This document shows, in pieces, positions 28,411 to 40,990 of a stretch of DNA of 64,000 nucleotides. The stretch comes from Phylloscopus collybita (lineage: Eukaryota; Chordata; Aves; Passeriformes; Phylloscopidae), in contig JAJNNQ010000003.1 in NCBI GenBank assembly GCA_027886175.1, positions 24,531,501 through 24,595,500 on the forward strand. Reading direction: 5' to 3'. Under the pieces are notes generated by a model. The model searched no databases, was not told where the DNA came from, and saw only the letters and a list, made by a program, of their open reading frames with translations. Position numbers and translations under genes: made by a program. Positions within the stretch are counted from its first letter, which is position 1. Each line of letters begins with the position of its first letter.

Positions 28411-29594
28411 GGGAAGGCTTTACTTAGCAGCCTAACAAAACAAGCATCAAAAAAAGGAGAAATAGTGTCCCACAACAAATGAACCAGAGAGGGAAAATGT
28501 TGGTTGAAAAGTAAATATTTAATAGGGCCAGTACCTGCTAAGAGGAAGACAAAAAAGCTTGAAAAAACCCCTGATGACGAGAGGTTTTTGCTGCAGAAAG
28601 AAAGGATGGCCACAGGATTTGGAAGTACTTACAGTTCTTTTCTGCACTACTGACTGCGTTAGAGTCATCAGCCTGAGCTTGGCTCTCCATTACACTGCAC
28701 AGAGCCTTCAGATTATTCACTCCCTGACACCACTTTCTCTTACAAGGCTTCTTTAAACTTCCCTTTGTAGCCCCAGCTTTTTAACTGCCATCACGAGCCT
28801 TCAAGGTTTAGCGCTGGGAGACAAAGCAGCGGCCTCCCAATGCAAAGATTAATGGCACTCCACAAAGAAGTGCAGACACATGAATTATCCACAGGCCTTT
28901 CATGCTCCCAGAGCCTGCTGCCCAGAGCAGTGTGAGACAGGTACATATCCACCCCAGAGATGCCCTGGGGTGAAGGGCAGCAGCCAGCAGCTTCTCCTTG
29001 TGGGTGCTTCGCTGTGGATGTGCGCTGCACGGAGTGGCAGCGGCTCTCACAGCTCCCTCTGCGCTGTGCTGAGCAATCCCAGAGCAGATGGTGCTCGGGG
29101 CTTACACCTGGAGCAGTGCTTAGCAATCTCAGAAATGCATTCTGATGTGCATTTCCCCTAAACTGTCTTTTCCATTTCCTAAACAAGGACTCATCCTCAT
29201 GGATAAGCAGCTCCTTAGTCGCTTGGCTCAAAAGGAGTCCATCATCCAATTCCGGTAAGCGCCACTCAGCAGGGATGCAAAAAGAGGTTTTGGCAGAACC
29301 CATTGCTGTTGCCAGCCAGCATCTTCCAGGTCCTCAAGTCACTCCAAGCAGCTCAATTTTCCCTTCTGAAGCTGCAGCACTACAGCTATCTGATACTGTC
29401 CTCTTACTCCAGGCAGCCCTTACAGAAAAGAAGATGCAATCGCTTCCCCAAATCTTGAACTGTCTTTTGACTGCAACTCCTCCTTAGTGTTAGGCTTATT
29501 AATAAAAGCTCTTCTATGGATTCATCCAAGTGAAGAACAGCCGTGTAAGTTCAAGAGCTTTGCCAGTTTAGAAGAGAGAAAAGTGCTATTTTAT

Positions 29595-29712
29595 ATAGTG
29601 GGAGATGAACTTACAGAGCTTGCTGCCATGGGACTTTGTTGGGCAGACCTTATCCGGCAGGTTTAAAAAGAGATTAGATAATATTCATGGACAAAAGGTC
29701 TGTGAAGGACTG
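29595..29712 (+). repeat. Possible old CR1/L3-like LINE fragment
   Basis: The order GAACTTACAGAGCTTGCTGCC, then GGTTTAAAAAGAGATTAGAT, then TATTCATGGACAAAAGGTCT resembles the region just before the 3' end of old CR1/L3 elements, where a 'ggattagacaaattcatggagga' phrase is typical. It is diverged and lacks the terminal tail. Confidence 0.45.
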
Positions 29713-30241
29713 GGCAGAGATGTGCCCCTGCCACACCCTCTGGAGAAGCTGTGGGTGTGTGGGGGTACGAAGTGACAGGCTTCAGAAAGGTGACACAGTC
29801 ACACTGGGTTCCTGCAGGGCTGAGTCAGCCCATGGGTGACCCAGTCAAACATTCCTTACCTTCCTGCAGGGCACCCGAGCCCCTCACACACCACTCCAAG
29901 GCCTGGCTGTCAGAGCAAGAACCACTGCCCTGTGGAGGCCAACCAGACACCGCACATGGTACCTGAAGAGCTCAGAAGCTCTGGAGCCCTGCTTCTGCAC
30001 CATCATCAGGCAAAATACGCAGTCCAAAGCACAGGGTGGAGGCCACTGCAGAGGAAACCTAACTTAGAGTTGTTGTCACCTTGCTCAAGTTTCTTTTGCA
30101 CGTTCCAAAATCTAAAGCTTTGCCTCAGCTGGGTGGGTCAGGCCAGCAGTGAGCCCAGGGAATGCAGGTGTGCAGAGGAATGCCACACGAGCACCTCCAC
30201 ATGCCATGGGGGAGGGAAACAAATCACCCAGGACATGTCAA

Positions 30242-30254
30242 TTTTTTTTTTTTT
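30242..30254. repeat. Poly-T run (13 T)
   Basis: A plain homopolymer with no associated element recognised. Confidence 0.9.
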
Positions 30255-33200
30255 ATGCCAACTTGATGTGTTGCATGTGTGATTACTGCAGAAACCAACC
30301 TGGGTAATTACAGCCATCTGCACCCATTACTACTATTTGGATGTGTATTCATAGAAACTGCACATTAGTTAGGCATGCCATTGCACAAACATATTAACCA
30401 GCTAATTAATTAAAAGAACAGGCCTTCTCTGCTTAGGAGGAGCCCATCACCCACTAATCACAGGAATATATTTTCTCCATCTGTTAGATCACTTGCTCCC
30501 TCCCCAAGGTCACCAGGGAAGATGCAGCTGGCCTGCAGTCTCCAGGAGGCTGTGCTGGGGTGGTGAGCATTCTGTTTAAGTGACTTCCTTTGTGCAGCAA
30601 GGCTCCAAGGCCATGGCTGCTTCTGGAAACGTGACCATGGCACTCCCACAGTGCTTTTGGATTACCTCAGGTGACCTCTGGATTAGACACCAAGCATCCT
30701 TCCACCCCTCCCAGTATTCATTTGCCAAGCACGGGGGGGAGGGGGCTCATTGCATGCCCCTAACAGGGCAGCTCTCTGGCAGCCCAAGTGCACATCCCAT
30801 ACAACCCCTCCTGCCAAGCTGGGCCCTCTTCTGGCTCCTGTTCCTACAGCAAACTCCCAAAGCAACAGCAGGTTATAAATACACAGGGGGCTGCTGTGTC
30901 CCAGTGCTTCCCTGACATATGCTGCTATCTTCAGTCAGAAGCTCTGGGTTTAAATTTAGGGATGGAGCAGGAGGTTAGGTTTCAAAGTTCCAAGATAAAT
31001 CCCCTGGGAGGAAGCAATGAGGCCAGATTTTTGTCCCTGTGGTACAGCCTTAAAGCAGATGGGAGCAGGGAGTCAGTTCTGTCGAGCAAACCAGGCTCTG
31101 GTGGAGCCCTGAAAGGCTTTGCCCAACATCTCAGCTCTTTGAAGACCTGCTGGAGCTCCAGCCCCCTGTACCAGCTGCTGCTGCATCAGCCCCAGCGGGG
31201 CAGTCACGACTATTGCTGAACCCAGACTTTGGGTAGAAAAATACAGCTCCAGCTCCAGCCTTACAGTGACTCCTCCTGTGACAGCAAAGGGCAGCAGTGT
31301 CTGCCTCAGGGTGCATCACTGCCTCCATCAGCTCCCCATCCCTTTCCAAACAAGTCTTTGTGTGAAGGGCTGATAAGCTGCAGGCCCAACAGCTTTGGCC
31401 ATTTTTCATTTGTGATGAAAAAAAGGAACAAGTAAGTTTCAAATCATTGTGAAGTATTTGTGAAACAAGCCAAACCCCTCGTTCCTGCACACATGAAATG
31501 CAGTGCTGAAGAAGTTACTACAATCCAATAAAGCGTAAAATGCTTTCATCATTTGACAATATAAATGCTTAGCCCAGTTACAGATGAGTTCAAGACAACT
31601 CCACAATAGATTTAATTTTGGTTTTCTTAAAGCTAGAGAAAATATTCTATCTTTATACGTTTTTAAAAAAGAAAAAGGAAAAAAAAATTCCATTGCTCCC
31701 AGATGTGGGAGACTGGTTGCAGCTGATGGTGCTCCGTCAAGTGGGACCTGTGCAAATGCTGCACTTGGAGCACCCCAACTGTTGACTGGGCTGTCTGATC
31801 ACTTTTACACTTGTCAGGAAGCCTTCTGGTATCTGCTGCCCAACCCTCTCATTCTGCAGCTCCAGAGATGTCCTAAGCTCTGCAAAAACAGCGAAATACC
31901 AGGGTGTAGCTCCTAGGCCTGCAGCTCCTCTGAACTGCTGCAAATGATCCAGGGCAGGACCAAGGGCTGAAGGAAGGGATCCCAACACACAGGCTCTTGG
32001 ATCATTTCTAGATGATTCTGCTGCAGGGCCACATCACCATCACTGTACATGTACAACACACAGGCACTTCCCTCACACTATTCTCCAAGCACAGACTTTT
32101 TACTGCTCTGCAAAGCACCAAATTACATGGACTGGATCCATGATTTGGTCCAGTGCCTTCTGAACTAAGAAAAAAATACCTTGAAAGAAACTGCATTTAA
32201 ACGTGGTCTGAGCAATGCTGGCTTCCCCCCTCCTCAGACTCCTGCAGGAGGCACAGAGCCAGGGCAAGCCTTCTGGGAGAGCCTGCACCCTTGGGTGCTG
32301 CCACCCTGCCCACCCCAGCCAGTGGGAACTGCTCCCTGGGCAGAGTTATCCTCTCCTTGTGCCATCTGACTGCCTCGGCCGTGCTGAATCCAGAAGTCAT
32401 CCAAACAAAACCTGCTGTCCCGGGTCCCTCCATCATCTGAGAAGCAGCAAACATGCTGAGTTAAGTGCAAGGTAAGCAGTATTTTTATTTGGTTAATTAG
32501 AATTGCTCATCAAGTGAAAACAAAGAAGTGATTTACTGCAGAACTGGTACAGGTAGTTGTTGCATAAGTACATTCCTGCATATTTGGCTACATTAGGAAT
32601 ATTTTTTAATTAACAGTTTCTCCTTGGCTAAAGCAAACCATAGAAAATAGAGAAAGAGAAGTTTCACACAAAGATACTGCCGAATCCCTCAACTGCCAGC
32701 TACTTTTTTTCTGCAGGGAGGATTTTAAATTAAAAGCAGATTGCCTTCATTAGCGTTACCAGAAGCCATGTAACTGCCAAAGCTGACAGAAACACAACTG
32801 TGATTTGCAGATTTGGCAAGTGCCATTCTCTCTTTCTGCTAATGTGGGTAATGTCATTTGTATTAAAGGGCTTTTGTGGGGGACACTGCAAGAAACAAGT
32901 CCTTCCCCAGGAGAGGAAAAATATCTCCAGAGCAGCAATTTAGTAATCTGGGGCTCTCAAGTTTTCTCTCCTTGTTAACTTTGCAAGAAAGTTCATTGCA
33001 TTAAATTTGTGTGGAAAATGGTCAGACAGTATGAATGTTACAAACTGTCTTCTCCTGATGACTGAGCAGAACACAGTAGCAAGCCCAAAATAAACATTTC
33101 AACAGTGATCTTTGACATACAGCCATACTCAAGCTTTCCATGACACGTTGCCAAACCCTCAGAAGCCACTCAGCATGGATCTCACCAAAATCCCTATTTT

Positions 33201-34614
33201 CTTTACTTCATTTTAGCTGATGGTAGGAAAGTTACATTTCTACCGAGGGCAGCTGTGTTTGCAGGCTTCACTCTCTGCTCCAGAGACCCAGCCTTGGTGA
33301 TGAGGGGAAAGTCTGGGTAGGATTTTTACTCTGATTGCTGCGTGAAGAGCTGCAGAGCAGAGGGGGGCTGTGTGAAGGGATTCCACGTGCCCTGCTCCCC
33401 TCCCTGGTGCATCAATGTGCCCCAAATTCTGCTGTCCAGCCTCAGGAGGAAAGCCTAAGATACATAACCGAGGTGTTAAAACCCACCCAAGGTGTATATC
33501 AGTTTGTGTTAGGTGGGACATGGCAGTTTTGGGGCCGAACTGAGCTGCTGATGTGCCAACAAAGCCACAGGGCAGGGTGACAGCCCTGACCCTCGTGTGC
33601 TCCTCGGGGCTGGGAACAGACCCCTGAGCACCAGCACTGCCCTGCTATGTGCTGCTGGCACAGCCTGGAGCCGTGGCCAACACCTGCTGCAGGGGGCTCA
33701 CAGAGCCTCCTGCCACGGGAAAACAATGAAAATTACAGCATGAAGAAACAAGAGAAGTGGGGAATGCCCTAAAAGAACCCAGATGCTCAGAGGCATGGCA
33801 CTAGAGACCACAGCACCCCCGAGTGAATGAAGGATTTCTTCCCCCAGCTGTAGCCAAAATGGGGAGGTCTGAACACACTGCTAAACTCTGCAGGAAGTAG
33901 TCCAACACAGTATTACCACAGTCACAAATGTAAAGTCTGTCTGCAGTAATTAGGATTGTACTACATATGATTTATTAGACACTGTCTTATAATCAAGACT
34001 AAAATAGCTGCCTGCATTGTAGTTACCAGTTTCTTAACTGCCTCAAAATAAAGTGACGAGTGTAATGCAGTGCCAGACATGGATCCAAGTGAAATAATGT
34101 TAACCTACATGGAGCCTGCAAAGGTAACCACAGTGTGCCTGCTGGTAACCTTCAATGCAACCTGGAGCTAAACACTCAGTGACTCTGCAATTTTGGTTTG
34201 CATCTTCAAAAGCACCAGAGAAGCCGCTTCTGTCTCTGCAGTCCAACTCTGCCTCACCACACAGTGAACAGAGTTCATTATCCATGGAACTAAACACTAA
34301 GTAATGAGTTAACAATAATTAAACTGAAAGAGACACAGATTAAAGGAATTTATTATTCCCTGATCTGCCAAGCAAATTGTTTAGATACCTGCAATCAATG
34401 AGTAATGATGAAACAGAACGAAACCCCAACAAACCAAAGAGCCAACAACAGGCTTGTAAAAATCTGTTCAGTAAGGCCCATGTATCTTCCTTAGGCTGAG
34501 TGGCACAGCATTTTAATCAACAAAACCCCTCCTGTCTTTATGCATCATGAGATCAGAGGCAGAATGTGGCCCAAAATTATGCTGTTTTATTATTCATGTA
34601 TCACAGGACTGATG

Positions 34615-34866
34615 AAGATTTATGGTCCCATTGTGCTAACTACTGTATAGTGAAATTCAGAGAAATGGTGAGAATCAGTACTCCAAGACTTTGTAACTCA
34701 AAGACAAATCACAAAAACAAGGTATTGTAATTTAAAGACAGTAATGAACAGATGGGGATTGGAGATACAGACAGATTAAGCAACTTGCCCAAGGTCATGC
34801 CAGACACATGTGCCAGAGCAGAAAATTTAACTGATCTCTGGAGTACCAGCACAGGTTTTTACTCAT
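34615..34866. repeat. Ancient amniote L3/MIR-like repeat
   Basis: Two phrases identify this block. TGGTCCCATTGTGCTAACTA with CTGTATAG resembles the 'gtgctaggcgctgtac' segment of old amniote L3-type repeats. About 100 bases later, ACAGATGGGG, then AGATTAAGCAACTTGCCCAA and GGTCATGCCA, match the 'gttaagtaacttgcccaaggtcacac' segment shared by MIR and L3 tails. Such repeats predate the bird-mammal split, so survival of a legible copy could hint at constraint. Confidence 0.6.
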
Positions 34867-35061
34867 GTAGGAGGATGCTGTTGCTCCTCTTTGATTTCAC
34901 TAGATGTCATATTTCATAAGCTAATAAATAAGTTCAAAAATTGCTAATGTTACATGGCAGTACTGGAAGGATTTTCTTTCATCCCTTCCTCCTCAAAGAC
35001 CATCATTAACGAAAGTCCTCTGCCTACACCTGATCTGTGTATGGCACAATCACAGCATTTG

Positions 35062-35605
35062 CACAGAATCACAGAATAAATGAAGTCTACAGGTGTTCTG
35101 CAGCCATCTGGTCCAACCCCACATTCAAAGCAGGACAAACTAGAGCAGATGCTCCAAGGCCTGATCCACTCAAACTCTGAGTATCTTCAAGGATGGAGAT
35201 GGAAATCACAACACCTCTTGTACTCCTGTGCCTGTGTTCAATCACTCAGGTTGAGAAAGTCCTTCCATGTATGAAATGAGAATTTCCCCAGTTCCAGCTC
35301 GTGTCCCACCACCTCCTATCCTGGCACCACACACAAAGTCCAGTTCTGTCTCCTGTGCTCCCACACACTGAGCAGCTGCAGGCAGCACTGGGATCTCCTC
35401 TAGCCCTCCTTTTTCTGGACTTCACTTGCTGAACAAGCCCAGCATTCAGAGCTGCCCCTTGGGCACACTCCAGCCCCACCAGCAGCCTGGTGGCTGTGGC
35501 AGAGCAGCTCCACTGCAGTTGTACCTTTCCTGGACAGGTACCCTGAAATGGGCCATTGTACTCCAGATGCAGCCCAGCCCCAGAGCCACCAGACTCTAAG
35601 GCATT
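35062..35605 (-). mobile_element. CR1 LINE 3' fragment, about 540 bp
   Basis: On the plus strand this reads as the reverse complement of a CR1 3' region. It starts with the terminal CACAGAATCACAGAATAAAT, continues through TGGTCCAACCCCACATTCAA, GCAGATGCTCCAAGGCC, the GGATGGAGATGG block and GAACAAGCCCAGC, and ends near GTACTCCAGATGCAGCCC. This is the longest CR1 piece in the window. It keeps only the 3' UTR and lacks coding sequence. It lies in the same direction as GPC1. Confidence 0.88.
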
Positions 35606-36857
35606 TCACACTGGTTTTTTTTAAAAAAGGATGCAAATACCTAATTTTCTTCTATCAGTTATTGTACTTTTATGCATTCTACACCACACAAACCCTGCAG
35701 GCTCCAGTTTGCAGAACAACACAGGAACACTGTCTTTTTGCACACCACTTGTGGATGTTTGGTGTTCCAGGGGTCTCAGCTTATTCAGGCACACTGGGCT
35801 CCCAGAGAAACCACTGCTCCCATCAAGAACGCTGGAAAGGGACATCTTACAAGTCTTTTTCTGTAGCTGGCAAAAAGGATAGCCAGGTCAGCCTGAGTGA
35901 TGTAAAGTGCTCAAAATATATCAGTGACAGCAGGATAACAAAAGACACCATGCTGCTGGACACATGTACATCAGCAGATACATTTAGGAATTTCAGTCCT
36001 AAAACCTGTCACACGGTGTTTTGCTAACTGAGAAAAATATTTAATTTACGACTGTGACAGGAGATCTCTTCAGTGCAACACAAACAGTAGCAGCAGTGTT
36101 ACTAATTAAACCAAAACTCAAGCTCCCAGACAGCTGATGCAGGATAGTGGGAGAAGTGATACTGCATTTCAACAGAGTGGCTTTCTCTCCTGGTTTACAA
36201 GTAAAATGTGCCCCCGTCAAAAGGTGTTTGCTCTCTGTTTATTTTAAGAATAAAGTCACAGCTTAAGCTTTGCTTATTTATACTTGCTGGCACCTATGAA
36301 GATATACCAATAAAAATTTCATTTTAATTAGTTCTGCAGAAGTGCTATCAACATTTGGTTTTGGTTTTCCCTGAATGTACTGCCCTAAGGAACAGCACAA
36401 TCCATCCACTCAGCCATCCTGATCAAAAGGCTTGGCATAGGGGCATTTGGGGCTTCAGGGATCCCACAACTGAACAGTGCAGGACATGTGGATATGGCAA
36501 AACAAGTTGTCCCCCATGCTGCTGTACAGATGGGACAAACCAGCTGGGTGTCAGAGGCCAACTCTGGATGCCAGTGGCACTTTTCTACCAAGGGTGAAAG
36601 CAGAGCAATGGAGCCCCAGCTTTGGGATGAGCCATTCCTCCATTTAGGGATACATTTAAAGCCACACCACCGAGCAGAGGTAAATGCTACATCAAAGTAC
36701 TGGGATCACATCGTGCCCCAAAGAGGACTTTTCCTGTGAGAGGTGTGGTTGTGGGCACAGGGCACATGGCCAGGTAACACTTACCCCTCACAAGCTCAGC
36801 CTGTGGCCACCAGGCACGTGCAAAGGTTTGTGTTCTGGGCACAGAACAGAGCTGCCA
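35606..36857. other. Intronic sequence between two CR1 copies, no gene seen
   Basis: Nothing recognisable. It is moderately AT-rich with a few short frames and no repeat signature that I can name. Confidence 0.5.
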
Positions 36858-36941
36858 CAAATCACAGAATTGTTTCGGGTGGAAAGGACCTCTAAGAACA
36901 CTGAGCCCAGCCTGTAACCCAGCACTGCCAAGCCCATCTCT
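36858..36941 (-). mobile_element. CR1 LINE 3' end fragment
   Basis: AATCACAGAATTGTTTCGGG, then GGAAAGGACCTCTAAGAACA, then AACCCAGCACTGCCAAGCCC is the reverse complement of an avian CR1 3' end. Only about 80 bases remain. It is 1.25 kb from the larger CR1 fragment, but both carry a 3' terminus, so they are separate insertions. Confidence 0.88.
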
Positions 36942-39900
36942 TGCAAAAGGCAAACTGGAAGGCTGCTCTGACTCCCCAGGCTCTTCCCAAGGTCTCCTCC
37001 ACACCAACCCCCCCAAGACACAAGCAGCTGGGGCACTGCTACAACCCACGGCCATCGGGCAGGATGGGACACGGGCCGGGGGAGCCTGCAGCTGAGTCCA
37101 AGGGATTTCTGCCCCTGGGTTCCCACTATTGTGCAGCCCTTCCTCAAATTCACAGCAGATGAGTCCCACAGCTACGCTTTGGCCTTGAGAGCCTCTCTAA
37201 TAAAAATACCAGCCTCCTCCTCTTCCCTCATCATGGAAGCCTCTCTGAGACCTCCCGCAAACTCAAGGGGAGAGAGAGAGACAGAGGGGTTCTTTTGCAG
37301 GGGTTGTTTGGCATTCTGTCACAAAGCCAAACAGATGTTTGTAAAAATCCAAACTGGTTCTACAACTGTTTTAAACTTGCACAGCTGTGCACAGCGAGCA
37401 ACTGCACCGGGTAGAAGGCTGCTGCTCACATCGAGGGACTCGAGTTTAATAAAGCAAACTTCCCGGCAGTTCCTCCAGCGCTCTCCTTCCAATTCAGCGT
37501 TTATGGCCGGGCAAACTGCTGAAACAAGGAAAGCGAAGTGGCTTTTCCAGCTCCACGGTGGAAATTTGCATCCAGATGGGGACTAGGAGCAGACCTCCCT
37601 GGTGCCAGAGCCAGACAGTAATTACAGCACCCGATTTGCACCAGGCAGCTTATCTGGGCAGGAACAGACGAGACTCCGGGACAGCAGCCCTCACACACAA
37701 AACTCTGCTGTGCCTGGCACTCGCTTCAGGATCAATTGTACAATGAAATCACTGCAAACTTCAGTGCAACAACATGAGCTGAGAGCAGAAGAGACTGAAG
37801 TAGCCTCTCTATATTTGTATTTTTAAAAATGTAAAACTAATGTTAATTTCTGACAGTGCTTTTATTACATTTTTGTTTATGAACGAAAATTACGACTGTG
37901 ACTTTCTAAAATACTCATATTTTAGAAATATGCCCATCCAACTGAATTATACAGGATAGTTTTACAGTCCTATAAAATACTAATTTTTTTGCAAGCCAAA
38001 ACTATTTGTCATAGAGTATTTGCATTTCAGTAATATAAAAGATTGACTGTCTACATAAGTACTAGCATGTTGCTCCCCAAAACCACAGCAAAACTTCTGT
38101 TGTTGTTTTCTTCTCTTTTTTTATACTCCAGAAGAATGCATGGCAATTGAAAAACTGGTTTTACTCATGTTGCTAGAACAGGAGTCTGTAACAGCTGGGT
38201 AATTCTGTATTTCTGATTCACGCTGCACTATACAGAAAAGCACATAAAATCAAATTAGTTTTATAATTTCTATACAGGCAACACACTTGTGATGAGTGTA
38301 TTTTTTAAAGCTCAGAAGCAAGAGCATTGTGAAAAACCATCACAGCACTCCGCTTACCTAAACTCTGAGAAAGAAAAGTTTTCCATATCTGAAGAATTCC
38401 AAGTAAAACAGGAACAGATTCCCGGGCAGAAGTGACTGACCAAGCTCACAGCCCTGTCACGTTCAGACAAGCATTTTAAATGTCTGCAGTCTAAAGCTTC
38501 ATTATTTTTTGCAGAACAATCTGGCAACGGAGGAAACCCAATTCCCTGGGAATCAAATGTTACTTAAAGACAGGTTTCACCTGTCAGGGCTACAACATAT
38601 CCTGAGCAACAAAGTGTCAGGGTAAACAGACATCAGAAGAGAGGGCGGTCTGTCCTTCACGGCTAACAGAGAATGGAGGGATTTTTCTGCTTTCATTGAG
38701 TTTTGAATTTTATCTATTTTTTGTAGCTCTGAGGAGAAATATTCTAAAGCAATACAGCAGTGTTGTGCAAACAAACTGCAAAACACGGTGGAATAACCTT
38801 CAAGCAACTGTTATGAGGGATCCTACAAGCTTTAGGATCTGCCTTCCCTGCCTCTCTACCCATCAGGATGGGGCAGAGTTACCCTCACAGCCATCAGTAA
38901 GGCGCAGACAGCAAAACAAAAGTGTCACTTTTTCCCAGCTGAATTTAAAGATGAAGAGATTGTTCGGGACTGGCTCCAGGCCACCACCCGTGCAGGTGGC
39001 GTGTCTGCCCCACACGCTGCCCACTCGACCTCTCCTTCCTTCTCACAGCTCTGCCTGGAGTCAGCATTTGGAGGAAAATTGAAAAAGAAGGCCCAACTCT
39101 GGCCCAGCTTACAGAGGTAGAAAGGAGTGATTTAGAATTTTCAGAAAGACTCAGTCTATGCAGCAAGTTCAGAAGGGGCAGATGAAAGCTGAGGAGAGCA
39201 CTTGATGGTGACTTTCCTGCCACCCAACCAGAAGTCACACATCCAGCCCCTTTCTGAACGAACGCTCAGCTGAGCAGAAGGAAAAGGCAAGAAGATGACT
39301 GTAGGTTTGCTCCATGCCCTCTGCAGGGCAGGACATTGCAGGGACATGGGAGGCCCCCTGCCTGTCCCCAGGGTAGGCAGAGCCCAGCCCTGCTGTTGTG
39401 GAACTGGGTGTGCTTCCATCAGGGGACACCCCACCACTGCAGGACAGGACAGGACAGGACAGGACAGCTCGCTGAAGGCAGATCTCTGCAGGGGCTTCTG
39501 TTACAGCTTCCCCTGAGCAGGAGCAACGTGAGCACTCACCACCTCAGGAGCTGTGTGGGGGAAAGCAGCCCTCCTGTCTGGAGGCAACACCAGCCCTGTC
39601 ACAAAAGTCAGGCAGAGCCAGCTGTGTGCCAGAGCAGCCTGCTGTTCTGACAGTATCCCCTCCCTGGGCCTACCTGCCTGCTGCATGTACACAGAACCAT
39701 CCCATGGGGCAAAGACAGAAACCCAATATACAGAAACATGTAGCATTCAGCAGGGACCTGGGCAGCAAACAGAAATTAAAGCTCTTTTCCCCGAGGAAGC
39801 CTGTGGATTTCCACGGAATTGAGATGTCTATTTCCCTGGTCTTCCCCTGAAATTCTCAGTTGAATGCTGGAAGCAAACACACAAAATTCCTCCTTGTGCC

Positions 39901-40837
39901 AGCGACAGCTGTCAGTCACTCCCACAACTACCTGCTCCTCACATCCACAGCCCCACAAGACACACAGGAGGAACACACCAGCTGCTGCCACGAGACCAGA
40001 GCTGCAGCACCCCAGCCACACGGTGCTGAGCCTACTGCAGGCAGCAGAGTCAGGATATTGCTCAGGCCAACAGCTCTCGGAGGCTGGAGCCATCCTTTTA
40101 TCCTGCCTTCCCCTGACACACTGTGCCTAATGCAATTTGATGCTGCAATAAAAATAGATGATCCTCAACCCCCCTCCCCAGCCCAGTGGGCACTGGTGGG
40201 TCAGGCACAGAGCCTGTGCTCAGCTGCTGCTCATGGGCAGGTGCTCCAGGGCCTCTGCTTCTCTGTTTCCAGTCATCCTTGTGACCTACAAGGGACAACC
40301 TCCGGCTTCAAACACACATTTTTGATAACAAAATCAGCTCCCACCCTGCCTTTGGCTAAGCCAAAGCACACTCAATTATTGAAATCACCCAGAGGAGTAG
40401 ATCTATCTGGTCCACTCCATGTGAGACAATTGTACTGAAAGCAATAGAACATTAAACCAACTGTTTTAGAATTGCTGCCAAAACCCACACATCTCCTATC
40501 CAGCCCATCAGGAGAACCCAGACACGGAGTGACAAGTGTTCTTAAATAAAACAGGGCACTTGCAAGGCAGGAAGAGGGAAAGGAGAGATGAGGTGAGCTC
40601 TGCAGTTTCACACAGTGGTGCTGGTGGGTGTCTCCAGCTAAACATCCATACAGATTTTCTGGAAAAAGAAATAGCAGGCTTTTGCTTCACCAACAGAAGA
40701 AGCTGTTGAAATAAGGTGGTTTTTTTTCAGACACAGCTGATAAGGATAATTACGTGGTGGAGAGCTTAGTCATCTATCTCACGGCGACAGGAAAGCAGAT
40801 TCTCTTAAAAATAACGCCAGTACCACAGAAGTCTCGG
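36942..40837. other. Intronic sequence, no gene seen
   Basis: It holds a mixed stretch at about 37370-37570 with an octamer word ATTTGCAT at 37564-37571, an AT-rich part at 37800-38330, and the (AGGAC)n repeat. The 192-codon plus-strand frame at 39860-40438 shows no domain and overlaps other frames. Confidence 0.5.
39441..39467. repeat. (AGGAC)5 microsatellite
   Basis: Five exact copies of AGGAC plus two further bases. A pure pentamer array is likely to vary in length between individuals. Confidence 0.92.
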
Positions 40838-40990
40838 GATGCCGGCAGGAAGATCCCCGGGCCGGGAATGCCGCTAGAGGGCAGCGCTTTATCCGCGGAT
40901 AAATCCCAATGCAGGAGCGCTCCGTGCGCGCACACGGAGCGGCCGCGCAGGGCGCGCACATCGCCGGGCACCGCTCATTGCCTCCCCGAC
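40838..40990. promoter_or_regulatory. Intronic CpG-rich element with CTCF-like site and palindrome
   Basis: This roughly 150-bp stretch, about 4.8 kb into GPC1 intron 1, is sharply richer in CpG than its surroundings, with many CGCG and GCGC words. CCGCTAGAGGGCAGCG at 40871-40886 matches the CTCF core (CCASYAGRKGGC) at all but the third base. Immediately after it, 40888-40903 is a 16-bp perfect palindrome. The combination suggests an insulator or enhancer, or an alternative promoter kept free of methylation, although no start site or exon can be read. Confidence 0.5.
40888..40903. promoter_or_regulatory. 16-bp perfect palindrome TTTATCCGCGGATAAA
   Basis: The 16 bases are their own reverse complement. 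They contain two divergent GATAA words around a central CGCG. This could bind a dimer or two GATA-type fingers, or be chance. The neighbouring CTCF-like motif ends two bases before it. Confidence 0.7.

Larger units (their letters stand above)
26003..34614. other. Intronic sequence, simple repeats only, no gene seen
   Basis: No exon or RNA gene is recognised. It holds a small hairpin at 27936-27959, an A19 run at 28392-28410, a possible old CR1/L3 fragment at 29595-29712 and a T13 run at 30242-30254. Frames such as 28791-29303 minus (170 codons) lack any recognisable domain. Confidence 0.55.

Noticed and set aside
37809..37830. ATTTTTAAAAAT palindrome
   Set aside because: Simple A/T runs produce such palindromes by chance.
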